The notes under the pieces were generated by a model. It made no database searches. It saw nothing but the letters and a program-made list of their open reading frames with translations, and had not been told where the DNA came from. Below are positions 34,221 to 44,672 of a stretch of 64,000 nt of DNA, piece by piece. Source of the stretch: Rhizophagus clarus (lineage: Eukaryota; Glomeromycota; Glomeromycetes; Glomerales; Glomeraceae). Both the position numbers and the translations under genes were made by a program. Numbering within the stretch: position 1 is the stretch's first letter; the number at the start of each line of letters is the position of its first letter. Where the stretch lies: NCBI GenBank assembly GCA_015698045.1, contig BLAL01000297.1, positions 434,001 through 498,000 of the forward strand, read 5' to 3'.

Positions 34221-35579
34221 ATGACTGGAAACAACTCCAAGAACAAGGCCTCTTCTCAATTACAACAGGCCGAAGGCCTTTCCAACAGCCTTCACGCTCC
34301 CCCCAATAGTAACTCTGGTGGAGATAAACGCGACTACGGCCCCTCCGTTATCCGCCGTAACAACAATACCACCACGTCTAAATACGCGACCAGGTCCAAA
34401 GGAAACCTTTCTACTGGCCAACCACCAGTCAACACGGACAGTATGGAGGACACTGAAAAAATTCCTTCGGTCGCCCTCTCTCCTACTGCGCCCCCCGCAG
34501 TCACTCAGAATCATAGCATCTCGTCGCGTCCTGAAGAACACCAATCATCTCCTCCTGACGCGTCTTTTGATAACAATCTTACTCAAAATAGTAATATTCC
34601 CCCTAACCACGAGCAGAATGTTCCACCTCGTGATAATACTCCATTAACGATCATCTCCGCAGATTCGTACAAAGCTGAGATCGACACCTCCTCCTTATCC
34701 GGTAAGACTGGTGAGGAGAAGAAAGAAAAAGTTAAAAATAGCCTTGTGACGCAGATGATTATTCACAAAGACGTTATATTCTCTGGAAGCACCAAAAAAT
34801 CTAAAAAGAAAACCTCCTTGTTGGTTGTACGCTTCGACTTCAAAGAAGATCTTGACGCTTTTGTCGCGCTGAAATCCCTATCAGTTCCTGACATTGCAGA
34901 TGAGCAATCTATTAATAGATCTCTCCCCATCACCTCTCTATTTGTCGCTCCCGCTACCCCGGAAGAACGTACTCAAGAAAAACAAAGAACTATCCAAGTC
35001 ACGGATATTCCCATCTTCCTTTCTGAGAAAGCCGTTAGAGAATCCTTTAGCTCTGACGGAGAAATAGAAAAACTTAACTATGTTTGCAAAAACGGCATGT
35101 ATGGTATTGCTTACATTACCTTCACCACGGATACTCCTGTTTCCCGTTATTACGATATCTCCTGGGGAACGTACATTGGTGCACACTTTGTCCGGGTATG
35201 GCCACTACTGCTATCCGAAGAAAAAAAGAAACTTCGCGCTTCACACACCCTTAGAATCTCCGGCCTTCCTGCTGGTATGACAGGGTATACCCTGAGGAAT
35301 GTCCTTACACAAACGAGAGCCAAAACCATGATTATTCCTCGCAATCCACGCAATTACAATCCACGTCGTATCGCATTCTTAACGTTCGCTGATGATGATG
35401 ACAAACAACGCGCCAGACATCTGACCAATTTGGCAATATCTCAAGGCAAAAGACAATCACCTATATTCCTTACCGAATCTACTGATAAGATTTGCTTCAG
35501 GTGTGGTGATCCCTCTCACGTGACCAAAGAGTGCCCTCAAGCAAATAAATCAAAAATTATCTCTGCGGCCCAAGCATAG
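34221..35579 (+). CDS. LINE ORF1, N-terminal part: RRM-like modules and CCHC zinc knuckle (452 aa to UAG)
   Basis: From ATG 34221, a Ser/Thr/Asn-rich N-terminus (residues 1-160) precedes two RRM-like modules (about 255-330, RTIQVTDIPIFLS..; about 343-415, HTLRISGLPAG..). A CCHC knuckle follows (ICFRCGDPSHVTKECP, about 428-441). ORF1 proteins bind the element RNA and help form the retrotransposition complex. The frame meets TAG at 35577-35579 and stays open beyond it for another 235 codons, so the natural ORF1 is probably longer (about 688 residues). Confidence 0.85.
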   Translation: MTGNNSKNKASSQLQQAEGLSNSLHAPPNSNSGGDKRDYGPSVIRRNNNTTTSKYATRSKGNLSTGQPPVNTDSMEDTEKIPSVALSPTAPPAVTQNHSISSRPEEHQSSPPDASFDNNLTQNSNIPPNHEQNVPPRDNTPLTIISADSYKAEIDTSSLSGKTGEEKKEKVKNSLVTQMIIHKDVIFSGSTKKSKKKTSLLVVRFDFKEDLDAFVALKSLSVPDIADEQSINRSLPITSLFVAPATPEERTQEKQRTIQVTDIPIFLSEKAVRESFSSDGEIEKLNYVCKNGMYGIAYITFTTDTPVSRYYDISWGTYIGAHFVRVWPLLLSEEKKKLRASHTLRISGLPAGMTGYTLRNVLTQTRAKTMIIPRNPRNYNPRRIAFLTFADDDDKQRARHLTNLAISQGKRQSPIFLTESTDKICFRCGDPSHVTKECPQANKSKIISAAQA

Positions 35580-36287
35580 AAAAACCGTACACAGTCCTAC
35601 GCTGACGCTGCTAAACAACGCAAAGGCAACCAAACCAATAATTCTAACAATTCAAAGGGTCAAGGAAAAGGGAAAGGACCCTCTAGACCCCTTAATACTC
35701 CTAACGGCTCATCCACCCTCCGTCCTAACAACCGTTCTAAAATCTCCAGTCCGGCACTCGACGATGAGACGCTGGACGACTCCATGCAGGAGGACTTTCA
35801 ATCAAACCCAGCCTTCCAATCCTTCCGCTCAACGATGATGGAAATGCTTCAGGACATCCAAAAGGGTCTTGCTAAACAACAATCAGATATTGCAGCTCTG
35901 AATGCCAGGATCTCGGCACTTCCTCCCACTTCCACTGCTTCTACCCCGGATAAACCTTCTACACACTTACACTCCCACACTCCGGCTTTAATCCCTGAGT
36001 TGGCTCAACCTGTCAATACTGCCTCCAAACGACCTACGCGACCCGCCTCACCTTCTACTTCTACTTCCTCTGAGGCTATTAATAAACGTCCACGCACCAC
36101 ACAATCCGGCGGTGCTATGAACATTGACACGCCCAGCGAAATCGACGTTATCAAATCTAGCCAGGAAAAGATCTTCGATGGGCAAAATTCCCTTCAAAAA
36201 GCAGTTTCAAAACTCATGAACATGCTCGGCTCCAATGAATTGGGGGATTTCGATGGAGACGATTCTGAATATTTCCTTAATCATTAA
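35580..36287 (+). CDS. LINE ORF1, C-terminal part in the same frame after the UAG
   Basis: The frame continues from 35580 without an ATG until 35784. It is basic and Asn/Ser-rich (SYADAAKQRKGNQTNNSNN), then coiled-coil-like (MEMLQDIQKGLAKQQSDIAA) and Pro/Ser/Thr-rich, ending at TAA 36285-36287. The composition matches ORF1 tails. It needs UAG readthrough or an unmutated allele to be expressed as part of ORF1; the ATG at 35784 could start a 167-aa product. The stop lies 8 bases before the ORF2 ATG, a spacing that would permit termination-reinitiation. Confidence 0.65.
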   Translation, partial: KNRTQSYADAAKQRKGNQTNNSNNSKGQGKGKGPSRPLNTPNGSSTLRPNNRSKISSPALDDETLDDSMQEDFQSNPAFQSFRSTMMEMLQDIQKGLAKQQSDIAALNARISALPPTSTASTPDKPSTHLHSHTPALIPELAQPVNTASKRPTRPASPSTSTSSEAINKRPRTTQSGGAMNIDTPSEIDVIKSSQEKIFDGQNSLQKAVSKLMNMLGSNELGDFDGDDSEYFLNH

Positions 36288-36295
36288 ATTTTTTA

Positions 36296-39200
36296 ATGAT
36301 TGTACAACCGATCCCTTCTTTTTCAAATAATAGTTCGTTAATTTCTTCTTTATCCCCCACTCCTACTAAAATTGTTAATAACCGTTCTTACGGTAATTGT
36401 CTTAACTACACTAAAATTAAACGCGGTAAAAATTCTTCTACCGCTTCTACTTTAAATATTGCTACCCTTAATGTTCATTCCCTTACGATTAGTAAAGTTG
36501 AACCTATTATAGATCTTATGATTTCAAAAAATATTCATATTTTAGCACTTCAAGAAATTTCAGTTCGAAAACAAAACGCTCTTTTTATGTTCAAAAAATT
36601 TTCACACCGGTTTCGTGTTATTTTTGACAACGATCCTTCATCGCTACGGGGGTGCGGTGTCGGCTTCATTATCGATCGACAGTTTGCTCAACATGTTTCT
36701 AAATCTGAAGGTTATAAAGGCCGATATTTATCTATCACCCTATCCTTCAGACAATTTTCTATGAAAATATTTAATGTTTACATCAAATCCAAGGTTACCT
36801 CTGCTGATGGTCAACTTATAGCTGATTTACAAGCTAAACTTACAACTAACCTTCAATTCAATGACGATCAGGATATCCATTCAATTGTTTTAGGTGACTT
36901 TAATTTAAGTTACGAAAAATATCAACAAAAACTACTTCAAGGCAAATCTCCTTCCTCCCAGGAAGCCATTTTTGATAAATTGGATAACGAATTTCACTTC
37001 GTCGACGTCACTGCTCTTCTTGAATCAGATGCTTCTAAAATGACTACATTCAATGCTGCCGTCGGTTCCTCACGTATTGACTATATCTGGATTTCTCCTG
37101 GCCTCTTCAATAATATCCTCAGCCACCGTATCTCTGTTGTTGATTCCTTTACTACAGATCACAAATTAGTTTCCGCATCCTTATTGATGCCCACTCTATC
37201 ACAACATCGTTCTCCTACTAATCACAAAACTGTCTTTAATTTTAAAGACATGTCTACAGAACAATGGGATGAATATCAGAAATACGTTGAACTTCGATTC
37301 ACACACTATAACGATAAACTGAAACCTACCGAGGTTAACAGCAAATGGACTTCCATCAAACTAGCCATTCAAGACGCTTCACGATACAAATATGCTGAGA
37401 ACGAATACTTAATTCCCCAGCGAACGTGCTCCTTTAGAGGATCTCAACGCATACATTTCTCGCCACTCTACGAAAAATTACGCACGGTACTTAAATGCAT
37501 CAAAGCATGTCGTAAAGCCCTTAAGCGTCCCTCATATGAATTTTCTGACCTCTACGAAGAATCGGTCGAAATCGCTTTATCATATGATACTACACTCACC
37601 GTTCCATTTGCTTCTGACTCCACTTTCAACATTATCAAACTCATGGAACTTAAAGATATTCTTACCATCGAATACAACAACGATCTTAGGGAATCACAAT
37701 TACAAAAAATCAAAGAAGCCACCATCACTAGAGAATCCAATCTCGACGGTAACCAAGGCAAAGTCATTAAATCCGTTATGGAACATGAAGTTAGATCAAT
37801 TGTACTCGACAAAGTTATCGACACTGATCCAATCACTAACGTCGACGTGTTACTCACTAATCCTAAAGATATTAAAAGGAAGGTGAATGACCATTTCCAA
37901 CACGCTGCTCAATCAATCAACGAACCTAAAACCATCCCCCATGAATGGTCTGATATATTTGAACCAAAACATGGTATTGATGCGTCAATATATGACGAGT
38001 TGATGACTCCTTCATCACTAGAAGAATTGGAGGCTCATATACACAAGTTACCATTAGGCAAAGCGGCTGGTCCCAGTCGCATTCATAATGAATTTATCAA
38101 ACATTTACCTGTTTCATTAAAAATTGCTCTTTTGGATTTGATTAATGATATATTCATACATCAACAATTTCCTGTCGATTGGAATTTTGCTAATCTATAC
38201 CCCATCCCCAAACCGAAACCATGGTGTTGTAACCTTAATAATACCCGTCCAATTACCCTTCTCGAGACTGCAAGGAAACTTACAGTTTCAATTTTAACAA
38301 CGCGTCTTATGAATATATTTCATAAAAATTCTGTTTTAAATCCTTTACAATATGCAGGTTTACCTGGTTCTTCCGTTTTTGATCCCATTCGAATTATTAA
38401 CGAAATCATCCAGGATGCAGATGAAAATCGTAAAGAACTTTGGATTTTGGCTTTAGATATGTCTAAGGCCTATGATCGGGTGAACGTCCACCTTCTAGAA
38501 ACGGCTATGTCGCGTCTTAAACTTCCTACCTCTTTTATCCGATTTGTTTTAGGTCTCTTTACAAATCGGAAAAATTCTGTCTTCACAGCCTATGGGAACA
38601 CTACCCCCTACGATGTCCTTACAGGCATCGATCAAGGAGAAGTAATCTCGCCACTTCTATGGTGTATATACTTTGATCCACTACTTACCAAGCTCGAACA
38701 ACTGCAAAAAGGCTACAAAATATCAGACGGCTCTACCTCTATCCACGTTCCTAGTAAGGCCTACATGGACGATACCACTATCATTACAGACAGCAAAGAA
38801 AATCTGGAAGTTTTGCTTTCCACTGCTGATTCGTTCTTTGAATTAGCCAGCATTAAAATCAATTACGATAAAGTAGAACTCCTTCTTCGAAACGATTCTG
38901 CATACGACGCTTCACCTATCAACTTATCCTTTGGTGACAAAACTATTTCAATAGTTCCCAAATCACCAAAAGAAAATATCCGCATCCTTGGAGTGTATTT
39001 CAACGTTGCTCGATGTCCTAAATATAATTTACGATTAATTCGTGATGAAATTATTAATTTTACTTCTATGATCAAAAAGAAAGATGTTACTGATAAAATT
39101 ATTCGTTATATCTTTAATAGTCTTATTATACCACGAATAGAATACCGCTCTCAAGTCCAAGTCCTAACCAAAGACGAGTGTAATTCATTCAAGGCGTTAT

Positions 39201-39475
39201 ATATGAAAACCATTAAAAACAAATTAGGATTTGCTGCTACTGCTCCTAACATTATTATTACGAATTCCTTCTTTTATGGTCTAATTGATTTGTACCAACG
39301 ACAATTAGAAGAAAAGATTACAAGTTTTATGATTCAAATTAACAACCCTGGTCTTTTAGAGACTATCACGAATCTCCGATTAAATAATATTCAACACGCC
39401 TTATCATTACCACGTTCTCCTCTCTTTGGTTTAACGACTGACGACTTTACACAATATCGTCGTTTCAAAACTTAG
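36296..39475 (+). CDS. LINE ORF2, endonuclease and reverse transcriptase part (1059 aa to UAG)
   Basis: ATG 36296 follows ORF1 closely. The APE-type endonuclease has NVHSL, E87 (LQEIS), D201/N203 (GDFNL) and D288/H289 (TTDHK). The reverse transcriptase has KAAGPSRIHNEFIK, motif A ALDMSKAYDRV (D721), motif B TGIDQGEVISPLLW and motif C YMDD (823-826). All catalytic residues are in place. The enzyme nicks the target and primes cDNA synthesis there. A TAG at 39473-39475 separates it from the RNase H part, which continues in the same frame. Confidence 0.92.
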   Translation: MIVQPIPSFSNNSSLISSLSPTPTKIVNNRSYGNCLNYTKIKRGKNSSTASTLNIATLNVHSLTISKVEPIIDLMISKNIHILALQEISVRKQNALFMFKKFSHRFRVIFDNDPSSLRGCGVGFIIDRQFAQHVSKSEGYKGRYLSITLSFRQFSMKIFNVYIKSKVTSADGQLIADLQAKLTTNLQFNDDQDIHSIVLGDFNLSYEKYQQKLLQGKSPSSQEAIFDKLDNEFHFVDVTALLESDASKMTTFNAAVGSSRIDYIWISPGLFNNILSHRISVVDSFTTDHKLVSASLLMPTLSQHRSPTNHKTVFNFKDMSTEQWDEYQKYVELRFTHYNDKLKPTEVNSKWTSIKLAIQDASRYKYAENEYLIPQRTCSFRGSQRIHFSPLYEKLRTVLKCIKACRKALKRPSYEFSDLYEESVEIALSYDTTLTVPFASDSTFNIIKLMELKDILTIEYNNDLRESQLQKIKEATITRESNLDGNQGKVIKSVMEHEVRSIVLDKVIDTDPITNVDVLLTNPKDIKRKVNDHFQHAAQSINEPKTIPHEWSDIFEPKHGIDASIYDELMTPSSLEELEAHIHKLPLGKAAGPSRIHNEFIKHLPVSLKIALLDLINDIFIHQQFPVDWNFANLYPIPKPKPWCCNLNNTRPITLLETARKLTVSILTTRLMNIFHKNSVLNPLQYAGLPGSSVFDPIRIINEIIQDADENRKELWILALDMSKAYDRVNVHLLETAMSRLKLPTSFIRFVLGLFTNRKNSVFTAYGNTTPYDVLTGIDQGEVISPLLWCIYFDPLLTKLEQLQKGYKISDGSTSIHVPSKAYMDDTTIITDSKENLEVLLSTADSFFELASIKINYDKVELLLRNDSAYDASPINLSFGDKTISIVPKSPKENIRILGVYFNVARCPKYNLRLIRDEIINFTSMIKKKDVTDKIIRYIFNSLIIPRIEYRSQVQVLTKDECNSFKALYMKTIKNKLGFAATAPNIIITNSFFYGLIDLYQRQLEEKITSFMIQINNPGLLETITNLRLNNIQHALSLPRSPLFGLTTDDFTQYRRFKT

Positions 39476-39484
39476 AAACAGTTA

Positions 39485-41443
39485 ATGAAACGCGTCAAGA
39501 AAAGTCACTTGGTGAATTTGATTTTTTTATTACAAGAACACGAACTCTCTATTTCTGAATCTCCTCCTCAGATTCCGAGTCACGACGATAATATTTCTAT
39601 CTCTTTTAATTTTGAGCGAGGAACTAATAATAATACGCTCAAACCTGTATTCGCCGCTATTGATGATCATGATCAAGTATCATTTCATGCCTTTAAACGA
39701 CTTCTCCCTTCCAACCAGTCATTAACTACGACTAATCACTTAATTCCAGACCTTACGACACCATCTAACTCCCGCACTGAATTTGATTTTTGTCCTGGTT
39801 GCGACAGAGATATTTCCGTCACACGTGATTCACGATATACTCGATGTTCCGACCGCTTCGCCACTAATGATATAATTCCGATCCCAAACTCTGTAACTGT
39901 CTGGAATCGTTCTTCAAAACATAACGTTGACTCTCGTTCTTACGCTAATGACTCAATGGAAAATACTCTCCAATACCTACGGCGATTACATGACCTCAAA
40001 GGCACCTATACACCAAGTGACTTGATTCAAATATATTTTAATGATAATTCTACTCGTTCAAGACTGTTAGAAATTTCTTCTCAATTACGTGATTCAAAAC
40101 AAGTCAATTATACGGCTTATACTGATGGCTCCCTTCAACATTTAGGATCTAATGACGTCACCATGACATATGGTTTCATTCTCGTTGATGATGCCTCAAA
40201 CGAAATTCGTTTTAAATCTAGTATTAGCCATTGGCCGTCTTCTACTCGTGCTGAAATTATGGCTGTCGTTACTACACTACTTGTTCTGCCAAGAAATAGT
40301 CATATCACTATCCATACTGATTCACAAACGACTATCGATGGCTTTCATAGTCATATTACTACCATCGTTAATTTTCTTCCCAGACTATACTTTACCTGGA
40401 ATTCAAATAATTTCTTGTGGCTATTATTGTTCAATATAGTTAACAACAACAACATTTCGGTAAACTTTGTTAAAGTTAAAGGCCATTCCGGTGATTATTA
40501 TAATGAACAAGTAGACGATTATATCCGCATTGATGATTCGATAGATCAACTTAGTTTTACCCACAACAATCTTTCTTTGATCAAATATAATATTTCTTGG
40601 AAAGCTATTCTAATCGAAGAAAATCTGCGAAGATTCATCCGTAAGATTAATTATATTACTAATACCGAATCTTTTATCAATCTTAATAGAAATGGTAAAT
40701 ATCGCCACCTTCCAGTTGACTGGCAATTAACGTTTATGTTAATACAAGGATGTGACCGCACTTATGCTACATCATATAAACAATCTGTCATGAAACACAA
40801 GAAAATCCGCTATATCATTGAAGAACTCCCGACTGTGGAAAAAATGAAAACTATTAATAACGTTATTTTCAAAGACTGGAAGTGTGCGTTATGTGAAACT
40901 GATGACGAAACTTTTGATCATGTGTGGTTGTGCGATGAACAAGAAGATTCGATCACGATTCTAATAGCAAAATGCAAGGAATATTTATTATTATTAATCA
41001 ATAAATATCGAGCGAACAAAAATACTGTTTACACCAATTTGGATAATATTATCTCGGATGATATCTGGAAGTGCATTTACGATAATGACGTTTTAACATT
41101 ACTCGATCTTATTAAAGGAATTATTCCTGTATCATTTAATAACATTAATACGCACTTACAGAATCAAAACAATTTTAGGAAAGTAATCTTTGAATTTAGA
41201 TCATTTTTATTAGCTGAATCCGAGAAGATATGGACTTATCGGTGTATGATGCAACATGAGAAGGAAAGAATTAATGGGATCAGTTCTCAAGATAAAAATA
41301 ATAGAATAGTAAATAATAGTTATATAGATATACATAGAAAAATAGATAATAGTAACCAATTTTGTTTAGAAGCTTTAGAAAGTCGCGTTAATTTAGGATC
41401 TAATGTTCTAAGTTATTATGGTACGGACCTTCTGCCAAATTAG
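39485..41443 (+). CDS. LINE ORF2, RNase H and C-terminal zinc-binding part (652 aa), in frame after the UAG
   Basis: It is in the same frame as the preceding RT ORF; only the UAG and three codons separate the two open stretches. RNase H shows AYTDGS (D214), STRAEIMAV, IHTDSQT and VKGHSGDYYNEQVDD. A C-terminal CX2C..HX3C knuckle (CALCETDDETFDHVWLC) is a common LINE ORF2 feature. The N-terminus also has a CPGC motif. RNase H removes the RNA strand during retrotransposition. The reading ends at TAG 41441-41443. Confidence 0.88.
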   Translation: MKRVKKSHLVNLIFLLQEHELSISESPPQIPSHDDNISISFNFERGTNNNTLKPVFAAIDDHDQVSFHAFKRLLPSNQSLTTTNHLIPDLTTPSNSRTEFDFCPGCDRDISVTRDSRYTRCSDRFATNDIIPIPNSVTVWNRSSKHNVDSRSYANDSMENTLQYLRRLHDLKGTYTPSDLIQIYFNDNSTRSRLLEISSQLRDSKQVNYTAYTDGSLQHLGSNDVTMTYGFILVDDASNEIRFKSSISHWPSSTRAEIMAVVTTLLVLPRNSHITIHTDSQTTIDGFHSHITTIVNFLPRLYFTWNSNNFLWLLLFNIVNNNNISVNFVKVKGHSGDYYNEQVDDYIRIDDSIDQLSFTHNNLSLIKYNISWKAILIEENLRRFIRKINYITNTESFINLNRNGKYRHLPVDWQLTFMLIQGCDRTYATSYKQSVMKHKKIRYIIEELPTVEKMKTINNVIFKDWKCALCETDDETFDHVWLCDEQEDSITILIAKCKEYLLLLINKYRANKNTVYTNLDNIISDDIWKCIYDNDVLTLLDLIKGIIPVSFNNINTHLQNQNNFRKVIFEFRSFLLAESEKIWTYRCMMQHEKERINGISSQDKNNRIVNNSYIDIHRKIDNSNQFCLEALESRVNLGSNVLSYYGTDLLPN

Positions 41444-41507
41444 TTTCTTTTTGTTTCTTTTTATATATAGGAAGTCGTGTTGGATTTTGTAGGAGTTGTT
41501 GGAGAAC

Positions 41508-41519
41508 GGCGCGCGCGCC
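41508..41519. repeat. 12-bp GC palindrome in the LINE 3'UTR
   Basis: GGCGCGCGCGCC is self-complementary and sits in an otherwise AT-rich 3'UTR, 64 bases after the ORF2 stop. It is repeated in the truncated copy (44519-44530). It is a likely RNA stem that the reverse transcriptase could recognise. Confidence 0.5.
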
Positions 41520-41639
41520 TGGGCGGGGGCTAGGAATATGTGACTCTTACGATGGATCATAATACTAGTATACTGTGGTTACGCCCTGTATTTCCTATCA
41601 TGATAACTTAGTTCTTAGTTTATCCTTGATTTTAACGCC

Positions 41640-41682
<43 letters not shown>

Positions 41683-41687
<5 letters not shown>

Positions 41688-43568
41688 AATAACTTATAAC
41701 TTACAATCTAAAATAAATTACCAAATAATTTTTTAAATAAAGAAATTAGTTAGTTTAAATTATATGTAAATATTATACAAATATGTAATAATGGAATTAA
41801 ATAAATAACTTGCACCCTATATTACCAAATCATTTTTTAAATAAAGAAATTAGTTAGTTTAAATTATATGTAAATATTATATAAATATGTAATAATAGAA
41901 TTAAATAAATAACTTATAACTTACGATCTAAAATAAATTACCAAATAATTTTTTAAATAAAGAAATTAGTTAGTTTAAATTATATGTAAATATTATATAA
42001 ATATGTAATAATAGAATTAAATAAATAACTTATAACTTACGAACTAAAATAAATTAACCAAATAATTTTTTAAATAAAGAAATTAGTTAGTTAAAATTAT
42101 ATGTAAATATTATATAAATATGTAATAATAGAATTAAATAAATAACTTACCCCCTATATTACCAAATAATTTTTTAAATAAAGAAATTAGTTAGTTTAAA
42201 TTATATGTAAATATTATATAAATATGTAATAATAGAATTAAATACATAACTTACACCCTATATTACCAAATAATTTTTTAAATAAAGAAATTAGTTAGTT
42301 TAAATTATATGTAAATATTATATAAATATGTAATAATAGAATTAAATAAATAACTTACACCCTATATTACCAAATAATTTTTTAAATAAAGAAATTAGTT
42401 AGTTTAAATTATATGTAAATATTATATAAATATGTAATAATAGAATTAAATAAATAACTTATAACTTACGAACTAAAATAAATTAACCAAATAATTTTTA
42501 AAATAAAGAAATTAGTTAGTTAAAATTATATGTAAATATTATATAAATATGTAATAATAGAATTAAATAAATAACTTACCCCCTATATTACCAAATAATT
42601 TTTTAAATAAAGAAATTAGTTAGTTTAAATATGTAAATATGTAATAATAGAATTAAATAAATAACTTATAACTTACCAACTAAAATAAATTACCAAATAA
42701 TTTTTTAAATAAAGAAATTAGTTAGTTTAAATTATATGTAAATATTATATAAATATGTAATAATAGAATTAAATAAATAACTTATAACTTACGATCTAAA
42801 ATAAATTACCAAATAATTTTTTAAATAAAGAAATTAGTTAGTTTAAATTATATGTAAATATTATATAAATATGTAATAATAGAATTAGATAAATAACTTA
42901 CACCCTATATTACCAAATAATTTTTTAAATAAAGAAATTAGTTAGTTTAAATTATATGTAAATATTATATAAATATGTAATAATAGAATTAAATAAATAA
43001 CTTATAACTTACGATCTAAAATAAATTACCGAATAATTTTTTAAATAAAGAAATTAGTTAGTTTAAATTATATGTAAATATTATATAAATATGTAATAAT
43101 AGAATTAAATAAATAACTTATAACTTACGATCTAAAATAAATTACCAAATAATTTTTAAATAAAGAAATTAGTTAGTTTAAATTATATGTAAATATTATA
43201 TAAATATGTAATAATAGAATTAAATAAATAACTTGCCCCCTATATTACCAAATAATTTTTTAAATAAAGAAATTAGTTAGTTTAAATTATATATATAAAT
43301 ATGTAATAATAGAATTAAATAAATAACTTATAACTTACCAACTAAAATAAATTACCAAATAATTTTTTAAATAAAGAAATTAGTTAGTTTAAATTATATG
43401 TAAATATTATATAAATATGTAATAATAGAATTAAATAAATAACTTATAACTTACGAACTAAAATAAATTAACCAAATAATTTTTTAAATAAAGAAATTAG
43501 TTAGTTAAAATTATATGTAAATATTATATAAATATGTAATAATAGAATTAAATAAATAACTTATAACT
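41683..43568 (-). repeat. Kinase 2 microexon array, middle segment (17 units)
   Basis: Units are about 100-118 bp and highly similar. On the minus strand each reads GTAAGT, ACTAACT (branch-like) and TTTTAG or ATATAG, then a triplet. The triplets from 5' to 3' are TTC TTG GGG ATC ATC GGT then ATC TTG GGG TTC GGT GGT then GGG TTC ATC GGT ATT. Two donors are GCAAG instead of GTAAG (near 41806-41810 and 43209-43213), consistent with GC-AG introns. The segment is bounded by two LINE insertions. Confidence 0.75.
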
Positions 43569-44672
43569 ACCCACAACAATCTTTCTTTGATCAAATATAA
43601 TATTTCTTGGAAAGCTATTCTAATCGAAGAAAATCTGCGAAGATTCATCCGTAAGATTAATTATATTACTAATACCGAATCTTTTATCAATCTTAATAGA
43701 AATGGTAAATATCGCCACCTTCCAGTTGACTGGCAATTAACGTTTATGTTAATACAAGGATGTGACCGCACTTATGCTACATCATATAAACAATCTGTCA
43801 TGAAACACAAGAAAATCCGCTATATCATTGAAGAACTCCCGACTGTGGAAAAAATGAAAACTATTAATAACGTTATTTTCAAAGACTGGAAGTGTGCGTT
43901 ATGTGAAACTGATGACGAAACTTTTGATCATGTGTGGTTGTGCGATGAACAAGAAGATTCGATCACGATTCTAATAGCAAAATGCAAGGAATATTTATTA
44001 TTATTAATCAATAAATATCGAGCGAACAAAAATACTGTTTACACCAATTTGGATAATATTATCTCGGATGATATCTGGAAGTGCATTTACGATAATGACG
44101 TTTTAACATTACTCGATCTCATTAAAGGAATTATTCCTGTATCATTTAATAACATTAATACGCACTTACAGAATCAAAACAATTTTAGGAAAGTAATCTT
44201 TGAATTTAGATCATTTTTATTAGCTGAATCCGAGAAGATATGGACTTATCGGTGTATGATGCAACATGAGAAGGAAAGAATTAATGGGATCAGTTCTCAA
44301 GATAAAAATAATAGAATAGTAAATAATAGTTATATAGATATACATAGAAAAATAGATAATAGTAACCAATTTTGTTTAGAAGCTTTAGAAAGTCGCGTTA
44401 ATTTAGGATCTAATGTTCTAAGTTATTATGGTACGGACCTTCTGCCAAATTAGTTTCTTTTTGTTTCTTTTTATATATAGGAAGTTGTGTTGGATTTTGT
44501 AGGAGTTGTTGGAGAACGGCGCGCGCGCCTGGGCGGGGGCTAGGAATATGTGACTCTTACGATGGATCATAATACTAGTATACTGTGGTTACGCCCTGTA
44601 TTTCCTATCATGATAACTTAGTTCTTAGTTTATCCTTGATTTTAACGCCTGTAAAAAAAAAAAAAAAAAAAA
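43569..44672 (+). mobile_element. 5'-truncated copy of the same LINE (1.1 kb) with identical TSD
   Basis: The sequence matches 40559-41642 of the full-length LINE almost perfectly; I noticed only a few substitutions. It ends in about 20 A. The flanking duplication AAATAAATAACTTATAACT (43550-43568 and 44670-44688) is the same as that of the full element. Truncation at the 5' end with a 3' A-tail is typical of incomplete target-primed reverse transcription. Confidence 0.93.
43587..44453 (+). pseudogene. C-terminal 288-aa remnant of LINE ORF2
   Basis: This frame equals the last 288 residues of the full-length ORF2, including the CALCETDDETFDHVWLC knuckle but without EN, RT or RNase H. There is no natural start, because the frame opens with TTG. 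It is not expected to be functional. Confidence 0.9.

Larger units (their letters stand above)
34089..41685 (+). mobile_element. Full-length APE-type LINE (non-LTR retrotransposon) with poly(A) tail and 19-bp TSD, in a kinase 2 intron
   Basis: The element has a 5'UTR (34089-34220), ORF1, ORF2 with endonuclease, reverse transcriptase and RNase H, a 3'UTR with a GC-rich palindrome (41508-41519), and an A-tail of about 43 bases (41643-41685). The target-site duplication AAATAAATAACTTATAACT is at 34070-34088 and 41683-41701. The domain set (APE, RT, RNase H, CCHC ORF1) resembles the Tad/I group. It is markedly more GC-balanced than the host array, a sign of recent arrival. ORF1 and ORF2 each carry one in-frame UAG. 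Confidence 0.95.

Noticed and set aside
34260..35353. Several overlapping frames on both strands within LINE ORF1
   Set aside because: They are shadows of ORF1, which alone carries RRM-like and CCHC motifs.
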